This document shows positions 25,067-32,501 of a stretch of 35,801 nucleotides of DNA, piece after piece. The translations under genes were made by a program, and so were the position numbers. The DNA lies in the NCBI RefSeq assembly GCF_030124375.1, contig NZ_JASKLS010000024.1, positions 1-35,801 of the forward strand. Direction: 5' to 3'. The DNA comes from Sinorhizobium sp. 6-70 (GTDB lineage: Bacteria > Pseudomonadota > Alphaproteobacteria > Rhizobiales > Rhizobiaceae). The first letter of the stretch is position 1; every line of letters begins with the position of its first letter. The notes beneath the pieces were generated by a model. It made no database searches. It had not been told where the DNA came from and worked only from the letters and a program-made list of their open reading frames with translations.

Positions 25067-25362
25067 TCCTTGAAGTTGCCGAGATCACGGTGAAGCCCGG
25101 TAATGAACAGGCATTCGAGCAGGGTGTCGAGAAAGCTGCTCCCCTGTTTCTCAGGGCCAGGGGTTGCCACGGCGTTTCCCTGCATCGGGTCATCGAGACA
25201 CCATCACTCTATCGTCTCGTGGTGAAGTGGGAGACGGTGGACAATCACATGGTCGACTTCCGCAACTCCGACGATTTTCAGGAATGGCGAATGCTCGTCA
25301 GTCCCTTTTTCGACGGCGCGCCGCGCGTCACCCATTCCGAATGCGTGGCTTCGTATGGCTGA
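25063..25362 (+). CDS. Antibiotic biosynthesis monooxygenase (ABM)-domain protein
   Basis: 99 aa ferredoxin-like fold: ILEVAEITVKPGNEQAFEQG, GCHGVSLHRVIETPSLYRLV, WETVDNHMVDFRNSDDFQEW, FFDGAPRVTHSE. The family contains quinol monooxygenases, heme-degrading enzymes and uncharacterised small dimers; catalytic residues are not well defined so activity cannot be stated. Overlap ATGA with the cupin gene shows coupling. It may act on, or detoxify, a pathway intermediate. Confidence 0.85.
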   Translation: MILEVAEITVKPGNEQAFEQGVEKAAPLFLRARGCHGVSLHRVIETPSLYRLVVKWETVDNHMVDFRNSDDFQEWRMLVSPFFDGAPRVTHSECVASYG

Positions 25363-25364
25363 TC

Positions 25365-26414
25365 ATGCGTAGGAAGCGTGCTGTTGCCATCTCATTTGCC
25401 CTGACATTGGCAATCGCCGCCGCCGGCGGTTCGGTGATGTGGCATTTCCATATGCCGCTCGCCTGGCTCCTCGGTGCGATGATTGCAACGGGCCTTGGTG
25501 CGCTTGTCCGCCTGCCGCTAGCGATGCCCCGCTTTGCCAGGCCACCGATGACGGCCCTGATCGGCGCGATGCTCGGAACGTCCTTCTCGCCCGCAGTGTT
25601 CGAGCACGTAGGCATGTGGCTTCTGTCCCTTTCTGGCTTGGCGGTCTTCATCGCATCAGCCGGGGCGGCGGTCTACGCCTACTTCCGTCTGGTCGCAGGC
25701 CTTGATCACCCAACGGCCTTCTTTTCGGCGATGCCGGGCGGATTGGTCGAGATGGTGATCCTGGGTGCCGAGCGAGGCGGCGATGAGAAGACGATCGCAC
25801 TCATTCATGCGTCACGAATATTCCTCGTCGTCCTCAGCCTACCGTTCCTGATTCAACCGTTCACAGGAGCGCCAATCAGCCGGACCGGAACCAGCTATGT
25901 TCCTCTTTCGAGCGTCGAGCTTGCAGATCTTGCGTGGTTCACTGCGGCCGTTGTCTTGGGTGTCGGGGCAGGGATCGTCCTCCGTCTTCCAGCCAGATAT
26001 CTCATGGGGCCGATGGCCGTCAGTGCGATCCTGCATTTCTCTGGCGTGACCGATTTCGAGATGCCGAGCATTGCGTTGGCGGCGGCGCAGGTGGTGATCG
26101 GCGCCACGGTCGGATGCCGCTTCGCAATGGCATCACCACGGGAGATCCTGAAGGTTATCGGTCTTTCGATCGGATCCACCTTCCTTCTGCTTTGCGTATC
26201 GATGGGGTTTGCCGGCGTTCTCGCCTGCTTCACCGGCGATCGCTTCATCGCGCTCGTTCTGGCCTACTCACCAGGTGGGGTGGCCGAGATGAGCATCATT
26301 GCCCTGTCACTCGGCATAGAAGTACCATTCGTGGTTCTTCATCACATCGTGCGCGTCCTGCTGGTGGTCGCGGGATCAGCGTTCGTGTTTCGATTTGTGA
26401 AGCGGTTCCGATGA
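25365..26414 (+). CDS. AbrB-family integral membrane protein (putative transporter)
   Basis: 349 aa from ATG 25365, 2 nt after the ABM stop; an in-frame ATG at 25341 would add 8 residues. About 9-10 hydrophobic helices, with the duplicated family element seen as FFSAMPGGLVEMVILGAERGGD in the first half and YSPGGVAEMSIIALSLGIEVPF in the second. This is the 'AbrB duplication / ammonia monooxygenase-like' membrane family; E. coli AbrB is a member. It is unrelated to the Bacillus AbrB transcription factor. Members occur in organic-acid utilisation clusters and may be transporters. It is the last gene of the operon, so the cluster has two transport-type systems. Confidence 0.85.
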   Translation: MRRKRAVAISFALTLAIAAAGGSVMWHFHMPLAWLLGAMIATGLGALVRLPLAMPRFARPPMTALIGAMLGTSFSPAVFEHVGMWLLSLSGLAVFIASAGAAVYAYFRLVAGLDHPTAFFSAMPGGLVEMVILGAERGGDEKTIALIHASRIFLVVLSLPFLIQPFTGAPISRTGTSYVPLSSVELADLAWFTAAVVLGVGAGIVLRLPARYLMGPMAVSAILHFSGVTDFEMPSIALAAAQVVIGATVGCRFAMASPREILKVIGLSIGSTFLLLCVSMGFAGVLACFTGDRFIALVLAYSPGGVAEMSIIALSLGIEVPFVVLHHIVRVLLVVAGSAFVFRFVKRFR

Positions 26415-26572
26415 GCGCGGGGCGATCACCGATTGCAATGAACGTTTACTGGTGACGGGACGGCGGAAGAGCTCGAAATGGTTTAAACTGGGTCCCCAGG
26501 CAGCAAATTACGCATCTGAAATGGTAACCGCGACAGCTCTCCTTTGAGCGACAACTACCGACAAACGGTGGT
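26415..26572. other. Intergenic DNA with an inverted fragment of the repeat core
   Basis: No gene seen. At 26490-26504 the plus strand reads GGGTCCCCAGGCAGC; 13 nt of this (GGTCCCCAGGCAG) also occur on the minus strand in the right direct repeat, so this is a short inverted copy of the core about 170 bp away. Confidence 0.4.
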
Positions 26573-26674
26573 CAAGCGCTTGTAAAAACTATGCTTTTTT
26601 TGAAGCTAAGTGGCCTGTCAGGAAAGCGAACTGCGGGCCAAAAAACAGCCTGCCTGGGGACCGTGGATTCTCAC
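26573..26674 (+). repeat. Right copy of the imperfect ~100-bp direct repeat (att-like)
   Basis: 102 bp matching 9970-10070. Core TGGGGACCGTGGATTCTCAC at 26655-26674 differs from the left copy at one position. The left end CAAGCGCTTGTAAAAACTAT followed by GCTTTTTTTG matches the left copy at about 23 of 30 positions with the same spacing to the core (52 against 51 bp). It coincides with the point where the minus-strand integrase frame loses family similarity. Confidence 0.6.
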
Positions 26675-27133
26675 GAGACCAGCGCATTCGCCCTCCAGAG
26701 TGAGTTCCGAGCGGGTCCCAAACTTTGCCAGGAACTGATAAGCCCACCCGGCCTCCAGGTCGAGTTCCATCTCGACGACATCGCCCCCACGCCCATTGCG
26801 CTTGGCCATCGTGCTGATGTCATCGAGCTTCTCAAGCAGGCTGTCGCGCTCGTGTTCGAACAGGATCTGGAGTTGCTGTTTGGTGGACATCGCTTCCTTC
26901 GAATTCATCTTCAGCTCGGCCAGCCGGGTATTGAGCTTCCGGCCGATGATCTGAGCCTTTCTATGGTCGGAACAATGAAGGCTGAGTGAAAGGCGGCTAC
27001 CCGGACGGCAGCGGACGAAGGCGGTTGGAATACGCGCGCGCCAGTAAAAGATGTTGCCGCGGCGAATAAGATTCTCGACCTCGTGGCGCACGGCCATGAT
27101 CAGTGCCCTGTCTTTCCCCGAGAGCTCGTCCAT
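26618..27133 (-). pseudogene. Truncated tyrosine integrase (N-terminal part only)
   Basis: An open frame of 171 aa. Residues about 14-145 match the N-terminal, arm-binding/SAM-like part of rhizobial tyrosine integrases as I recall them: ENLIRRGNIFYWRARIPTAF, RLSLSLHCSDHRKAQIIGRK, LEAGWAYQFLAKFGTRSELT, LEGECAGL. The true start may be ATG 27094 (MAVRHEVENL). After GECAGLV the frame enters the direct repeat (26674) and ends 18 codons later without any catalytic domain, so no R-H-R-Y residues exist and it cannot be active. It lies 122 bp from the tRNA-Gln 3' end on the same strand, the usual position for an integrase of a tRNA-targeting island. Confidence 0.75.
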
Positions 27134-27255
27134 CGCGCTCGATCGGCGTGGGCATCACCTTTGGGCTACAGTTCTGGGCATCAGGTCGCCGATGATGCCA
27201 AAACGATATTCGGCACGACTGGAAAATCAAGGAATTAAGGGCTCTTCGGGAGAAT

Positions 27256-27329
27256 TGGCTGGGGAACCTGGATTCGAACCAGGACTAACGGAGTCAGAGT
27301 CCGCTGGTCTACCGTTAACCTATTCCCCA
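27256..27329 (-). tRNA. tRNA-Gln (anticodon CTG)
   Basis: 74 nt including encoded CCA, read on the minus strand. Acceptor stem TGGGGAA/TTCCCCA with discriminator G, D-arm with GGTTAACGGTAGACC, anticodon stem CGGA/TCCG around loop CTCTGAC giving anticodon CTG, T-arm CCTGGTTCGAATCCAGG. All stems pair. Its 3' segment is the probable integration target of the adjacent island or its ancestors. Confidence 0.95.
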
Positions 27330-27547
27330 AGGTTCGCTGGCGGAGCGAGGCCGCCGCGTCGGTGTGGCGGGCTTATAAACAAAAGAATGCCCGATGCAAA
27401 TACCTTTTGGCAAAAAAATGCGACTGGCCTGTGGCCAGCCACTCTTTTCCACGCGCGAGCGCCGGGGAGTGCGCGGAAAGACGGGAGCCTTGCGATGACC
27501 TGTGCCTCCGTAAGCCTCGGAGGCGGCTCGGTTTGCCGGCCACGGCG

Positions 27548-27639
27548 GCGCGTCTGTCAGGCGCGCAAGGACGCTGTAGCGTGCGGAATCGCTGCGGTTT
27601 TTTCTCCTTAAATCGATTTCGATTTAACGAAACACGCAG
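27548..27639. repeat. Rhizobial interspersed palindromic element, degenerate copy
   Basis: Two hairpins in series: GCGCGTCTG-T-CAGGCGCGC (one mismatch), then, after AAGGACGCTGTAGCG, an imperfect stem CTGCGGTTTTTTCTCCTTAAATCG... with CGATTTAACGAAACACGCAG. Same layout and spacer sequence as the cleaner copy at 32041-32139. Lies in the tRNA-Gln to ppx gap. Confidence 0.6.
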
Positions 27640-27761
27640 CCGCCGCGACGTCAAAAAAGGTTTGGCGAAAAGGGGCGGCGCTGGTACAGTCGCGCCAACG
27701 CAAAATCGAGAGAGCGCCTTGAGCGGCCGTCAGGCTTCGCGCGGCGCCATGGTTGAGACAC

Positions 27762-29360
27762 GTGAAAGACCCCGATCACGGCGAAAAGCCGTCTGAATCC
27801 GGGGCGTCGGCAGCAGGTCGTGGCGAGGCGCGCAAGGTCGTGCCGCGCGGCGGAAAGGGCAAGCGGAGGCGGCGCAGGCCGTCCGGCTCGCCGTCTGCAG
27901 TTGCCAGCCAATCCGGCCAAGCCGGAGAGGCAGGGCGTCCCGCAGGACTGGATGTGGCGGAGCCTGCGCGAAAGCGCAAACGGCGCCGTCGCTCGAAAGC
28001 AGCAAAACCGCAGGGCCAGGTCATGGCCGCCGTTTCCGGCGGAAGCGTCGAGCTTTTCGATGCGGTCATCACCGACAAGAAGGGCCACAAGCGCAGCAAG
28101 AAGGCGCGGCATCGGCGCGGGCTTCAGGGGCGGCCGCTTGCGTCGAACGGCAAACCGCATGCGAGTGAGCGGCCGGGCGATCCACGTCGTGCCGAGGCCG
28201 GGGCGGTTTCACAGCCGACGCATGCGCCGCGGTCGGAAAATCTGCGCGCGCCCTTTGTTACGGCGGGTGAGCCGCCGGCACCGCTCTACGCGGCGCTCGA
28301 CCTCGGCACCAACAATTGCCGCCTCCTGGTCGCGCAGCCGACCCGGCCGGGCCAGTTCCGCGTGGTCGACGCGTTCTCGCGCATTGTCCGGCTCGGCGAG
28401 GGGTTGGGAGCGAGCGGGCGCCTTTCGGACGACGCGATGGAGCGCTCCGTCGAGGCACTCAAGATCTGTGCCGCGAAACTCAATGCCCGTTTGATCCGCC
28501 GCCGCCGGCTGATCGCCACGGAGGCGGCGCGGTCGGCCGCCAACGGCGAAATCTTTCTGAGGCGCGTGGCCGAGGAAACCGGGCTCGACCTCGAGATCAT
28601 CGATCGCGAGACCGAAGCGCGGCTGGCGGTTTCCGGCTGCTCGTCGCTGGTCGATCGCGAGACGAGATCCGTCGTTCTCTTCGATATCGGCGGCGGCTCG
28701 TCCGAGATCGCCATCATTCGCATTGGCGACAACCGGTCGAGCCGGCTGGCCAACCATATCACCCATTGGACGTCGCTCCCCGTCGGGGTCGTCACCCTTT
28801 CGGAACGCCATGGCGGCGAGCATGTGACGCCGCAGAGCTTCGAGGCGATGGTGGGCGAGGTCGAGGGCATGCTCGCCCGCTTCGATAGCCCCCCGGTCGA
28901 GGCTCTGGCGAACGGCGGCGACGGCTTTCATCTGATCGGAACATCGGGAACGGTAACGACGCTCGCCGGTGTCCATCTCGATCTGCCGCGTTACGACCGG
29001 CGCAAGGTCGATGGGCTGTGGCTGTCCGACGACGAGGTTTCGGCGATGCAATCCCGCCTGCTTTCCTGGGATTTCGCAGCTCGCGCCGCAAATCCCTGCA
29101 TCGGGCCGGATCGTGCCGATCTGGTGCTTGCCGGCTGCGCGATCCTCGAGGCGATCCGCCGCCGCTGGCCGTCGACGCGCATGCGCGTGGCCGATCGCGG
29201 TCTGCGCGAAGGCCTGTTGACCGATATGATGGCTGACGACGGCGCCTGGCGCCGCGCCCGCCCGCGCCGGCACCAGCGCAGCTTCAATGGCGGATCGGCG
29301 AACCACGAGGGGAACAGGACCCACGAGGGGAACAAAGCCCATGAGGGGAATAAGGCATGA
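27762..29360 (+). CDS. ppx: Exopolyphosphatase (Ppx/GppA family) with basic N-terminal extension
   Basis: About 532 aa from GTG 27762 (a TTG at 27753 would add three residues; neither has a strong ribosome site). Residues 1 to about 170 are low complexity and very basic (GGKGKRRRRRPSG, ARKRKRRRRSKAAK, KKGHKRSKKARHRRG). The catalytic ASKHA domain then begins at LYAALDLGTNNCRLLVAQPT, followed by RIVRLGEGLG, ATEAARSAANGEIFL, DIGGGSSEI and IGTSGTVTTLAG. It hydrolyses polyphosphate ends, or pppGpp in the GppA branch. The basic tail could bind polyphosphate or nucleic acid; this is inference. The C-terminus carries three HEGN repeats and overlaps rlmE by 4 nt. Confidence 0.9.
   Translation: MKDPDHGEKPSESGASAAGRGEARKVVPRGGKGKRRRRRPSGSPSAVASQSGQAGEAGRPAGLDVAEPARKRKRRRRSKAAKPQGQVMAAVSGGSVELFDAVITDKKGHKRSKKARHRRGLQGRPLASNGKPHASERPGDPRRAEAGAVSQPTHAPRSENLRAPFVTAGEPPAPLYAALDLGTNNCRLLVAQPTRPGQFRVVDAFSRIVRLGEGLGASGRLSDDAMERSVEALKICAAKLNARLIRRRRLIATEAARSAANGEIFLRRVAEETGLDLEIIDRETEARLAVSGCSSLVDRETRSVVLFDIGGGSSEIAIIRIGDNRSSRLANHITHWTSLPVGVVTLSERHGGEHVTPQSFEAMVGEVEGMLARFDSPPVEALANGGDGFHLIGTSGTVTTLAGVHLDLPRYDRRKVDGLWLSDDEVSAMQSRLLSWDFAARAANPCIGPDRADLVLAGCAILEAIRRRWPSTRMRVADRGLREGLLTDMMADDGAWRRARPRRHQRSFNGGSANHEGNRTHEGNKAHEGNKA
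29304..29357 (+). repeat. Three tandem 18-bp units at the ppx end
   Basis: CACGAGGGGAACAGGACC, CACGAGGGGAACAAAGCC and CATGAGGGGAATAAGGCA follow one another, encoding HEGNRT, HEGNKA, HEGNKA. Each unit contains the purine run GAGGGGAA; the third is placed as the ribosome site of rlmE (ATG 29357). Confidence 0.85.
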
Positions 29361-30094
29361 CGAAATCGCCGATCGGCGGCAACCGCAGCGGCCGTAAGCT
29401 CGGCCAGAAGGTGAAGAAGGGCAAGCTCAAGGCCTCCTCGCGCCGCTGGCTGGAGCGCCATATCAACGATCCCTACGTCCAGCGGGCACAGCTCGAGGGC
29501 TATCGCGCCCGGGCGGCCTTCAAGCTTCTTGAAATCGACGAGAAGCACAAGATCCTTGCCGGCGCCAGGCGCATCATCGACCTTGGTGCCGCGCCCGGAA
29601 GCTGGTCGCAGATCGCCGCCAAGGTGACGAATTCGACCGATGCCGACCCGCGTGTGGCCGCGATCGACTTTCTTGAAATGGACCCGATCCCCGGTGTCCG
29701 CTTCCTGCAGATGGACTTTCTCGACCCCGAGGCGCCCGACAGGCTAAAAGAGGCGATCGGTGGAACGCCTGACCTGGTGATCTCCGACATGGCGGCGCCG
29801 ACTACCGGCCATCGCCAGACTGATCACCTGCGCACGATGCACCTTTGCGAGGTCGCAGCTCATTTTGCCGTCGATGTGCTCGCCGAAGGCGGCCACTTCC
29901 TGGCAAAGACTTTCCAGGGCGGCACGGAGCGTGAGCTCCTGAACATGCTGAAGCAGAATTTCCGGCAGGTCATCCATGTCAAGCCGGCCTCGTCTCGCGC
30001 CGAGTCGGTCGAGATGTTCCTGCTCGCCAAGGGCTTCAAGGGACGGCGAGCGACGGAGACCGAGGAGCCGGCGGAAGACGCTGCAACGGAGTAG
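29357..30094 (+). CDS. rlmE: 23S rRNA (uridine-2552-2'-O)-methyltransferase RlmE (FtsJ/RrmJ)
   Basis: 245 aa; longer than E. coli RlmE (209) through a basic N-terminal 35 residues typical of alphaproteobacteria. The Rossmann SAM site IIDLGAAPGSWSQIAA and the catalytic tetrad are visible: Lys56 (RAAFKLLEID), Asp144 (LVISDMAAP), Lys184 (HFLAKTFQGG) and Glu216 (SSRAESVEMF). It methylates U2552 of 23S rRNA in the late 50S particle. ATG overlaps the ppx stop (ATGA), so translation is coupled; the VOC gene follows 3 nt later. Confidence 0.96.
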   Translation: MTKSPIGGNRSGRKLGQKVKKGKLKASSRRWLERHINDPYVQRAQLEGYRARAAFKLLEIDEKHKILAGARRIIDLGAAPGSWSQIAAKVTNSTDADPRVAAIDFLEMDPIPGVRFLQMDFLDPEAPDRLKEAIGGTPDLVISDMAAPTTGHRQTDHLRTMHLCEVAAHFAVDVLAEGGHFLAKTFQGGTERELLNMLKQNFRQVIHVKPASSRAESVEMFLLAKGFKGRRATETEEPAEDAATE

Positions 30095-30097
30095 AAC

Positions 30098-30481
30098 ATG
30101 CTGCTTTACGTGACGCTCGGCACGAACGACCTCGACCGCGCCGGCGCCTTTTATGACAAGACGCTCGCGACGCTTGGCCTTGAACGGCGGAAGCAGGACG
30201 AAGTCGAGATCGGCTATGGCGCCGAAAGCGATGTCCGCTGCCGCCTCTGGGTGGTGACGCCGTTCAACCGGAAGGCGGCGACGATCGGCAACGGTTCGAT
30301 GGTTGCGCTCGAGGCGGAAAACCGCACTGCCGTCGATGCCTTCTACGCCGCTGCACTCGCCAATGGCGGCACGGACGAGGGCGCACCCGGCCTGAGGCCC
30401 TTCCACCCGAATTTCTATGCTGCTTACGTCCGCGATCCGGACGGCAACAAGCTGTCGGCCGTGTGTGAGCGGCCGGAATAA
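30098..30481 (+). CDS. VOC-family (glyoxalase/bleomycin-resistance fold) protein
   Basis: 127 aa: starts LLYVTLGTNDLDRAGAFYDK, contains RCRLWVVTPFNRKAATIGNG, VDAFYAAALANGG and the C-terminal AAYVRDPDGNKLSAVCE with the metal-binding Glu position. It is a single-unit VOC protein that would dimerise. Function unassigned; this form is common in rhizobia. Third gene of the ppx-rlmE unit by its 3-nt spacing. Confidence 0.9.
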   Translation: MLLYVTLGTNDLDRAGAFYDKTLATLGLERRKQDEVEIGYGAESDVRCRLWVVTPFNRKAATIGNGSMVALEAENRTAVDAFYAAALANGGTDEGAPGLRPFHPNFYAAYVRDPDGNKLSAVCERPE

Positions 30482-30502
30482 AGCGGGACGACAGGGCCTG
30501 CC

Positions 30503-31912
30503 TTATTTGCCGGCCGTCGTTTCGGCTTCGCGCATCTGCAGGCGGTGACCGGAAACGGAAGCGCCGGCATTCTTCGCCATCGTCAGGAACGGGATGGCGC
30601 CCAGCAGATTGGCGCCGGCGATGATCATGAACGCGATATGGAAGTCTTCCAGACCCAGCGGGCCGCCGCTGATCGACGTTTGGACTTCAAGGATCGCGCC
30701 AGCGACGGCAACCCCAAGCGCAAGGCTGATCTGCTGCAGCACGGCGCTCATCGAGGTCGCCTTGCTGGCGTCCGCATCGTCGATATCGGCGAAGGAAAGC
30801 GCGTTGATGCTGGTGAAGAAGAACGACCGGGCGAAGCCCGCAAGCAGCAGGATCGAGATCATCACCAGGTAGGGGGTCGCCGGCGTGAAGAAGCCGTTGG
30901 CGAAGGTCAACAACCCACCGACGACGGCCGCGGCGATCAGCGTGGTGCGGAAACCGGCAAAGGCGAGAACACGGCGCGCGAGGAATTTGGTGGTGATGGC
31001 GCCAATCGCGCCGACGAAGGTGATGAGGCCGGACTCGAACGGATTGAGGCCGAAACCGATCTGCAGCATCAGCGGCATCAGGAAGGGGATCGCACCGACC
31101 GAGATGCGGAAGATCGTGCCGCCGATCGTGGCCGCGCGGAAGGCGCTGTTCCTGAACAGCTTCAGATCGAGCACCGGCGCCGGATGCCTGCGGGCATGGA
31201 CGATGTAGAGGAGCGTGGCGGCGATGCCGGCTGAAACGGATGCAAAGCCGATCGACGTCGGCAGCGCTGGCAAGCTGATGACCGACAGGCCGAAGACGAT
31301 GCCCGAGGCGGCGATGCCGCCAAGCACGAAGCCGAGAATGTCGACCGGCGGCGGGTTTCGCCGTTCCATCTCGGGCAGATAGATGCCGGAAAGCACGTAG
31401 CCGGCAATGCCGACCGGCACGTTGATCAGGAAGATCCAGTGCCAGGAAAAATAGGTGGTGATGAAGCCGCCAAGCGGAGGGCCGGCGAGCGGTCCGACGA
31501 GTGCCGGGATAGTCAGCAACGCCATGGCCGAGACGAGCTCGCTGCGCGGGGCGCCTCGGACGAGAACAAGGCGAGCGACGGGCGTCATCATTGCGCCGCC
31601 CATACCCTGCAGGAAGCGCGAGAGGACGAAAGCGATGAGGCTGTTCGAGATGGCGCAGAGCACCGAGCCGACGATGAAGACGAGAATCGCCGCACGAAAA
31701 ATGCGCTTGGCGCCGAAGCGGTCGGCCATCCAGCCGCTCAACGGGATGAAGATCGCGAGCGCCACCATGTAGGATGTCAGCGCCAGTTTCAGGGTGATCG
31801 GGCCGACACCGATGTCGTGGGCGATGGCGGGCAGTGAAGTCGAAATAACCGTGGAATCCATCTGCTCCATGAAGAGAGCTATGGCGAGGATCAACGGAAC
31901 GATACGATTCAT
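30503..31912 (-). CDS. MFS transporter, DHA2 (14-helix) drug-export family
   Basis: 469 aa, highly hydrophobic. TM1 contains ALFMEQMDSTVISTSLPAIA, the DHA2 TM1 pattern; motif A GWMADRFGAKRIF (about 60-72) follows TM2, and motif C-like PALVGPLAGPPLGGFI lies in TM5. About 14 helices expected from the length. It would export drugs or metabolites by proton antiport, as EmrB does, but no EmrA adaptor gene is adjacent. Convergent with the VOC gene, 21 bp apart. Substrate unknown. Confidence 0.92.
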   Translation of the reverse strand: MNRIVPLILAIALFMEQMDSTVISTSLPAIAHDIGVGPITLKLALTSYMVALAIFIPLSGWMADRFGAKRIFRAAILVFIVGSVLCAISNSLIAFVLSRFLQGMGGAMMTPVARLVLVRGAPRSELVSAMALLTIPALVGPLAGPPLGGFITTYFSWHWIFLINVPVGIAGYVLSGIYLPEMERRNPPPVDILGFVLGGIAASGIVFGLSVISLPALPTSIGFASVSAGIAATLLYIVHARRHPAPVLDLKLFRNSAFRAATIGGTIFRISVGAIPFLMPLMLQIGFGLNPFESGLITFVGAIGAITTKFLARRVLAFAGFRTTLIAAAVVGGLLTFANGFFTPATPYLVMISILLLAGFARSFFFTSINALSFADIDDADASKATSMSAVLQQISLALGVAVAGAILEVQTSISGGPLGLEDFHIAFMIIAGANLLGAIPFLTMAKNAGASVSGHRLQMREAETTAGK

Positions 31913-32040
31913 GCGGAAAGGCCCTGGCGTGAGTGGCGCGGGCGTGGCGCGACAATGACGGCCTATAGCATAATTCCCGGAAGCGGAATCGATTTCAGGA
32001 AATTGCGTCGGTCAAAGCGCTACCGCGGCCCTACAGCGCC

Positions 32041-32139
32041 GCGCGTCTGATTAGACGCGCAAAGGACGCTGCAGCACTTTTGCGTTGCTGCATGTTTTTG
32101 TCTTTAAATCGGCTACGATTTAAAGACAAAAACATGCAG
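32041..32139. repeat. Rhizobial interspersed palindromic element, well-preserved copy
   Basis: Hairpin 1: GCGCGTCT-GATT-AGACGCGC (32041-32060, perfect). Spacer AAAGGACGCTGCAGCAC. Hairpin 2: arms 32088-32111 and 32116-32139 are a perfect 24-nt inverted repeat with loop GCTA. The layout matches the copy at 27548-27639 and what I remember as one of the abundant intergenic mosaic elements of Sinorhizobium. Located upstream of the MFS gene. Confidence 0.8.
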
Positions 32140-32310
32140 TAGGCGTCTAAAAACACGAAAGCCATCGAAGCGCAAACCAAACCTGCGATTGCAGATCAAA
32201 AGCCTGTGATCCCGCCTGTCCCTTTCCTTCGGCCCTACTTCCTGCCCGTCATGGCTTGCCGTGGCAACGGCTTACTTGTGCGCCACGTTCACCGGGCAGG
32301 TCGAGTGCGA

Positions 32311-32501
32311 TTCTGGAAGGACGAGGCGCGTGTCGGCACGCCGGCCGAAAATCGCGGACGGTGCAGAAGTTGTGCCGGGCATCACGGCGCTTGCCGCTTT
32401 TTGGCCCTACGCGCCGCAAGGTCTTCGACATGATCGCCGCGGACCGTCTGCCCTTCATCGGCTACCGCTTCATGCCGGCGACCTATCAGTTCGATATCTA
32501 G
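32311..32501 (+). pseudogene. Remnant of an MBL-fold metallo-hydrolase
   Basis: Fragments in successive frames resemble the C-terminal half of an MBL-fold hydrolase of about 300 aa: FWKDEARVGTPAENR (32311-32355), IADGAEVVPGITALAA (32351-32398) and TRRKVFDMIAADRLPFIGY plus MPATYQFDI (32409-32501). The zinc-binding HxHxDH and the PGHTPGH segment are missing, and at least two frame changes and two deletions separate the pieces. Identification rests on remembered family sequence. The region 32140-32310 shows nothing else. Confidence 0.6.

Noticed and set aside
25365..26414. AbrB transcription factor
   Set aside because: The name is shared only; the protein is an integral membrane protein with duplicated PGGxxEM elements.
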